DNA of 64,000 nt from positions 496,001-560,000 of the forward strand of contig NZ_CP073638.1 in assembly GCF_029962485.1 (NCBI RefSeq), read 5' to 3'. The notes under the pieces are model-generated. The model was given only the letters and a program-made list of their open reading frames with translations, did not search any database and had not been told where the DNA came from. The stretch comes from Burkholderia cepacia. GTDB lineage: Bacteria; Pseudomonadota; Gammaproteobacteria; Burkholderiales; Burkholderiaceae. Every line of letters begins with the position of its first letter. Within the stretch, counting starts at the first letter, position 1. The position numbers and the translations under genes were made by a program. Positions 60,365 through 64,000 of this stretch are shown one piece after another.

Positions 60365-60531
60365 GCTGTGCTCCTGGTCGAGGTCGGTGACGGACAGCCG
60401 CAAGCGTACGGCGGCCGACGCGCCCGCTGAATGCCGGAACCGGCTGCGTTCTTGCCTGATCCTGCCCGGCCGCCCCGAAGCGCGCGGCGCCGCGTGTACC
60501 ATCCGCACATCGGGATACGGAGGGCTGCACC

Positions 60532-61431
60532 ATGTCGGACGAACTGGTCGAACGCGTCGCACGACTGACCGGCGACCAGGGCGACGAACGCCGGTTCGCG
60601 ACAGCGATCGACGGGTTGATCCTGCTGCGTTCCAACCGCGAACGGCTGCCCGCGCCGCTGATCATGAAGCCGGCGCTGTGCGTCGTCGTGCAGGGCGCGA
60701 AGTGGACGACGTTCGGCGGCCGGCGCTACGACTACGGGCCCGGCCGCGCGCTCGTCGTCAGCGTCGAGATGCCCGCGACGAGCCGCATCGTGAAGGCCAG
60801 CGAGGCCGAACCGTTCCTCGGCATCGTGCTCGAATTCGACCTCGCGATGATGCGCGACGTGCTCGAACGGCTCGACGCGCCGCCGCCGCAAGCGGCCGGC
60901 CCGATCGGGCATGGCGTCTGCGTGACCGATTTCGGCGGGCCGCTCGCCGATTGCGTGTTGCGGATGATGCGGCTGCTCGATACGCCGGCCGCGATTCCGG
61001 TCGTCGCGCCGCTCGTGATGCGCGAGATCTGCTACTGGCTGCTCGCGGGCCCGCACGGCGGCGAAGTCTCGCGCGTCGTGTTCGCCAACGGTCACGCGCA
61101 ACGCGTCGTCGCCGCGATCCATGCGCTGCGCGGCCAGTTCGCCGAGGCCGTCCGCGTCGAGGAACTCGCCGCCGTCGCGCAAATGAGTCCGTCCGCGTTT
61201 CACCGGCAATTCAAGGCGCTGACGTCGATGACGCCGCTGCAGTACCAGAAGCAGTTGCGCCTGCTCGAAGCGCGGCACCTGATGGTGACGGGCGCGGCGA
61301 ATGCGGAAACGGCCGCGTATCGCGTCGGTTACGAAAGCGCGTCGCAATTCAGCCGCGAATACGCGCGGATGTTTGGCGCGCCGCCGCGGCGCGATGTCGT
61401 CACGCTGCAAACCGCGGCGGCCGACGGCTGA
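60532..61431 (+). CDS. AraC-family regulator with AraC_N domain
   Basis: A 299-residue regulator. The N-terminal cupin-like AraC_N domain (about residues 25-180, PALCVVVQGAKWTTFGGRRY) is of the YqhC type that senses aldehydes. The C-terminal double helix-turn-helix (about 195-290) includes VEELAAVAQMSPSAFHRQFK and AAYRVGYESASQFSREYARM. It is divergent from the SDR gene, and YqhC likewise controls a divergent oxidoreductase, so regulation of that SDR is likely. Confidence 0.87.
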   Translation: MSDELVERVARLTGDQGDERRFATAIDGLILLRSNRERLPAPLIMKPALCVVVQGAKWTTFGGRRYDYGPGRALVVSVEMPATSRIVKASEAEPFLGIVLEFDLAMMRDVLERLDAPPPQAAGPIGHGVCVTDFGGPLADCVLRMMRLLDTPAAIPVVAPLVMREICYWLLAGPHGGEVSRVVFANGHAQRVVAAIHALRGQFAEAVRVEELAAVAQMSPSAFHRQFKALTSMTPLQYQKQLRLLEARHLMVTGAANAETAAYRVGYESASQFSREYARMFGAPPRRDVVTLQTAAADG

Positions 61432-61599
61432 ACGGGCCTGCCGCGACGCGGTTCGTATGACGCTTTACGCGCGGGGCGGGCCGGTCGTACACTCGTCGGC
61501 AATTCGCGGCCCGCGCGCGGCTTTCAATCCCTTCAGTCGCTTTCAGCGCGCTAACGATCGTGCCAGCCGGACATTCGTCGCCCGACGCCAGGAGGCGCC

Positions 61600-62847
61600 A
61601 TGAGTGCAGACGCAGCCCCCGCATCCCCGTCCGTTCAGGATCGCATCCAGCACGTGTTCGTGCTGATGCTCGAGAACCGTTCCTTCGATCATCTGTTCGC
61701 GCTGTCGGGTTACCCCGACATCGTCGCCGCGTCGCCGGGCAACAGCAACGCGTATGGCGGCGCGGTCTATCCGTTCGGCGGCGGCGCGCCCGACCGGATG
61801 CCGACCGACCCGTGCCACGAATTCACCGACGTGCTCGAGCAGCTCTGCGGCGCGGGTGTGCCGTTCGTGAAAGGGCAGGCCTATCCGCCCGTCGCCAATT
61901 CCGGCTTCGTGTCGAATTACGCGACCTCACATTCGGAAGGCACGCCGCCGCAGCCGGCAGACGCCGGCAAGATCATGCAGGGTGTGGACGTCGCGACGCA
62001 GGCGCCGTCGCTGTACGCGCTCGCGAATGCGTTCGTGCTGTGCGACGCGTGGCATGCGTCGATGCCGGGGCCGACCTGGCCGAACCGCTTCTTCCTGCAT
62101 GGCGCGTCGTCGGCCGGGCTCGACCATTCGCCGACCAAGGAAGAGATGGGCGGATGGGACGCATTCGACGGCTTTCCCTATCCGAAGGGCTCGATCTTCG
62201 GTGCGCTCGGCGACGACACCTGGCGCATCTACCAGGACCAGACCGGTGATCCACTCGGCCATGTGCCGCAGGTCGCATCGCTGAAGGGCATCAGCTTCTT
62301 CGACGTCGACGATCTCGCGCATTTCGAAGCCGATCTCGCGGCCGGCTACACGGCGCGCTACACGTTCATCGAGCCTGGCTACGGCGACATCGTGCACGGC
62401 ACCTATCAGAACGGCAGTTCGCAGCATCCTATGGACGGGCTGGCCGGCGGTGACCAGCTCGCCGCGCGCGTGTACAACGCGATCCGCAATTCGCCGGTGT
62501 GGAACAGCAGCCTGTTCGTGATCGTCTACGACGAGCACGGCGGCTTCTACGATTCGGTCAAGCCGGGCGCCGCGCCGCCGCCGAACGACGGCGCGGCCGC
62601 GACGCTGAACGCGAGCGGCTTCGGCTTCGACGTGTACGGCGTGCGCGTGCCGGCGATCGTGATTTCGCCGTGGGTCGCGGCCGGGCAGGTTGACCACACG
62701 CCGTACGACCATGCATCGGTCGCCGCGACGCTCGAGCGGCTGTTCGGCGTTGCGCCGCTGACCGATCGCGACCGCCTCGCCAACGACCTGCTGGCGCTCG
62801 TGACGACTACGTGCCGGACGGATTGTCCGCAAAGGATCGGAACATGA
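61600..62847 (+). CDS. Phosphoesterase-family (PF04185) enzyme without signal peptide
   Basis: A 415-residue protein of the phospholipase C/acid phosphatase superfamily. The metal and nucleophile region is HVFVLMLENRSFDHLFALSG (about residues 18-38), then AWHASMPGPTWPNRFFLHGA (about 150-170) and VYDEHGGFYDSV (about 309-320) with the second metal site. Family members are usually Tat-exported, but here the chain starts MSADAAPASPSVQDR with no signal. Its stop overlaps the next small gene by 4 bp. Substrate could be a phospholipid or phosphomonoester. Confidence 0.85.
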   Translation: MSADAAPASPSVQDRIQHVFVLMLENRSFDHLFALSGYPDIVAASPGNSNAYGGAVYPFGGGAPDRMPTDPCHEFTDVLEQLCGAGVPFVKGQAYPPVANSGFVSNYATSHSEGTPPQPADAGKIMQGVDVATQAPSLYALANAFVLCDAWHASMPGPTWPNRFFLHGASSAGLDHSPTKEEMGGWDAFDGFPYPKGSIFGALGDDTWRIYQDQTGDPLGHVPQVASLKGISFFDVDDLAHFEADLAAGYTARYTFIEPGYGDIVHGTYQNGSSQHPMDGLAGGDQLAARVYNAIRNSPVWNSSLFVIVYDEHGGFYDSVKPGAAPPPNDGAAATLNASGFGFDVYGVRVPAIVISPWVAAGQVDHTPYDHASVAATLERLFGVAPLTDRDRLANDLLALVTTTCRTDCPQRIGT

Positions 62848-63086
62848 GTACGACCCTGGACCCGCGCGATGCGCTGCCCGTGCGCGACGGCACGAGCCTG
62901 ATTGCGTATCTGCACATCCTGAAGAAAGCGCATGCGGCGCTGGTCGGCCAGGACAAGGCGCACCAGCGCTTCAGCGAGATCGTGACGCGCGGGCAGGCGC
63001 GGCAGTACATCGAGGAGCTGATGCCGGCGCTGCTGCAGAAGCGCGCCGAGCATCGGGCGCGCAAGCATGGCGGAAAGCATCACTGA
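62844..63086 (+). CDS. 80-residue partner of the phosphoesterase, function unknown
   Basis: A basic helical protein (MSTTLDPRDALPVRDGTSLI onward, RQYIEELMPALLQKRAEHRA) with no signal peptide or membrane helix and a His/Lys-rich end (RKHGGKHH). Its ATG overlaps the phosphoesterase stop (ATGA), implying coupled translation and perhaps a complex. I recognise no family. An immunity, chaperone or regulatory role is possible but unsupported. Confidence 0.68.
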   Translation: MSTTLDPRDALPVRDGTSLIAYLHILKKAHAALVGQDKAHQRFSEIVTRGQARQYIEELMPALLQKRAEHRARKHGGKHH

Positions 63087-63297
63087 GCCGGTGCAGCGGC
63101 GCCGTCGCGCGTAGCAGGAAAGCGATGCGTCATGCCGCCCGCCGCACACTGATCGCCGACACCACCGCGCTCGTCAATTGAATCGCCGCGCTGACAAACA
63201 TCGCCGCGCGCAAGCCTGCCGCACCGCCGTGTGCAGCCCCGGGCACCGCGATCCCGAGACAGAAGCGCGGCGAGCTTGCCGCGCTTGCATTCGACAT

Positions 63298-63343
63298 GCC
63301 CGGAACCGGGATGACGCAACACGTGCGATCCCCGGTTCCGGGC
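63298..63343 (-). terminator. Inverted repeat after the porin gene
   Basis: GCCCGGAACCGGG (63298-63310) and CCCGGTTCCGGGC (63331-63343) are perfect 13-bp arms around a 20-nt loop, beginning 20 bp past the porin stop. Likely ends the porin mRNA, though no U-tract is visible. Confidence 0.55.
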
Positions 63344-63362
63344 GTTCGGAACATCGCTGCGA

Positions 63363-64000
63363 TCAGAACTTCGCGCGAATGCCCGCGCCGAACGTGTTGC
63401 CGTTTGAAAGGCCGCTGATGCGGTCGTTCATGTACGCAGCGTAGACGTCCGTGCGCTTGGACAGCGGATAGTCGTAGCCGACGGCCCAGGTCTGGCGCGT
63501 CTGGTCGAGGCCGCCCGCGTCACGCGAATACGCATACGACGCCATCGCGTTACCCGCGCCGAGCGGCACCGACACGCCGCCTTGCGCGGTGTTCACATGC
63601 CAGCTGCCCGCGACCTGGTCATTCTTCGTGTACATGTACTGGCCGAACAGCTTCACGAGCTTCAGGTCGTAGGTCGCACCGACCAGCGCGATGCCTTGGC
63701 TCTTCATGCCGGTGACGAGCGCGCTCAGATCCTGCGGACCGTTGTTGAAGTTCACGTACTGATACGTGGCGGTTGCCGCGAACGGGCCGTTCGCGTAGTT
63801 GAACTGCGCGCTCCACTTCTTCGAACGGTTGTCGCCAGCCTGGTTGCCGAACGCGTACATCGCGCCGAAGTTCAGGCCACCGAACGAAGGCGACGCGTAC
63901 GACACCGCGTTGTTCCAGCCCGAATCACCCACGGCGCCCTGATCGCTCGGGTAGGTCGGGAACGTGCCGAGGCCGAGGAACACGTGATACACCATCGGCG
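63363..64000 (-). CDS. General bacterial porin, C-terminal part
   Basis: At least 212 residues of a trimeric 16-strand porin; the N-terminal part lies beyond the right edge. Typical strands include AVSYASPSFGGLNFGAMYAF, KWSAQFNYANGPFAATATYQ and TWAVGYDYPLSKRTDVYAAY, and the chain ends GAGIRAKF with the terminal Phe needed for outer-membrane insertion. This is the common Burkholderia porin type for small hydrophilic solutes. Confidence 0.9.
   Translation of the reverse strand, partial: PMVYHVFLGLGTFPTYPSDQGAVGDSGWNNAVSYASPSFGGLNFGAMYAFGNQAGDNRSKKWSAQFNYANGPFAATATYQYVNFNNGPQDLSALVTGMKSQGIALVGATYDLKLVKLFGQYMYTKNDQVAGSWHVNTAQGGVSVPLGAGNAMASYAYSRDAGGLDQTRQTWAVGYDYPLSKRTDVYAAYMNDRISGLSNGNTFGAGIRAKF

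Noticed and set aside
1..64000. CRISPR arrays, rRNA, tRNA genes or intact insertion sequences
   Set aside because: No regularly spaced repeats, no recognisable RNA genes and no transposase frames were found by reading both strands.

Overview
The window looks like a stretch of a secondary chromosome of a Burkholderia (Burkholderia cepacia complex-like) beta-proteobacterium. The evidence is very high GC with strong third-position G/C, the gene repertoire (DUF4148 protein, general bacterial porin, many LysR regulators, YXWXXGHW-repeat proteins, a second infA beside a cold-shock gene), and the protein sequences themselves. No rRNA, tRNA, CRISPR array or intact insertion sequence was seen.

Layout. 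0-4.5 kb: the 5' end of a leftward uxuA, a divergent UxuR-type GntR regulator with three TGGT-N2-RCCA operators, then a translationally coupled pair made of a PotD-like periplasmic binding protein and a Cache-HAMP-GGDEF diguanylate cyclase. 4.8-12.3 kb: dsdA with divergent dsdC, a TSUP (TauE/SafE) permease followed by a 26-residue membrane peptide, LysR-LysE, a YddG-like exporter and small hypothetical genes. 12.3-21 kb: a Tat-exported purple acid phosphatase, then an ECF sigma / membrane anti-sigma candidate / CnrX-like sensor operon preceded by two small envelope proteins and followed by a DUF1800-DUF1501-lipoprotein operon. Both operons start from nearly identical promoter-like sequences, which suggests a self-contained envelope regulon. 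A lone tyrosine recombinase follows. 21-26.5 kb: a secreted hypothetical protein, a LuxR regulator, a DUF4377 lipoprotein with a sigma-E-like promoter, a DHA2 drug exporter with a divergent LysR, and a VOC protein.

26.7-57.3 kb: a large, all-rightward steroid catabolism cluster of the 9,10-seco type. It encodes ring A/B attack (KstD, KshA, KshB), ring A hydroxylation and extradiol cleavage (HsaA, HsaB, HsaC), CoA activation of the C/D-ring remnant (FadD3), and ring C/D degradation (IpdA, IpdB, IpdC, IpdF, EchA20). Two acyl-CoA dehydrogenase pairs, two thiolases, a MaoC hydratase and SDRs fit beta-oxidation. A YCF48-repeat protein and an MMPL/RND transporter sit just before kshA. The HsaD hydrolase and the HsaE/F/G enzymes needed to finish ring A are absent. 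The cluster is split by an outer-membrane-type protein gene and a FitAB (VapBC-type) toxin-antitoxin module. No KstR/TetR-type regulator lies inside it.

57.5-64 kb: a cold-shock gene, a second infA read from a TTG codon, an alpha/beta hydrolase, an SDR with divergent AraC regulator, a phosphoesterase-family (PF04185) enzyme lacking a signal peptide with an overlapping 80-residue partner, and the C-terminal part of a trimeric porin running off the right edge.
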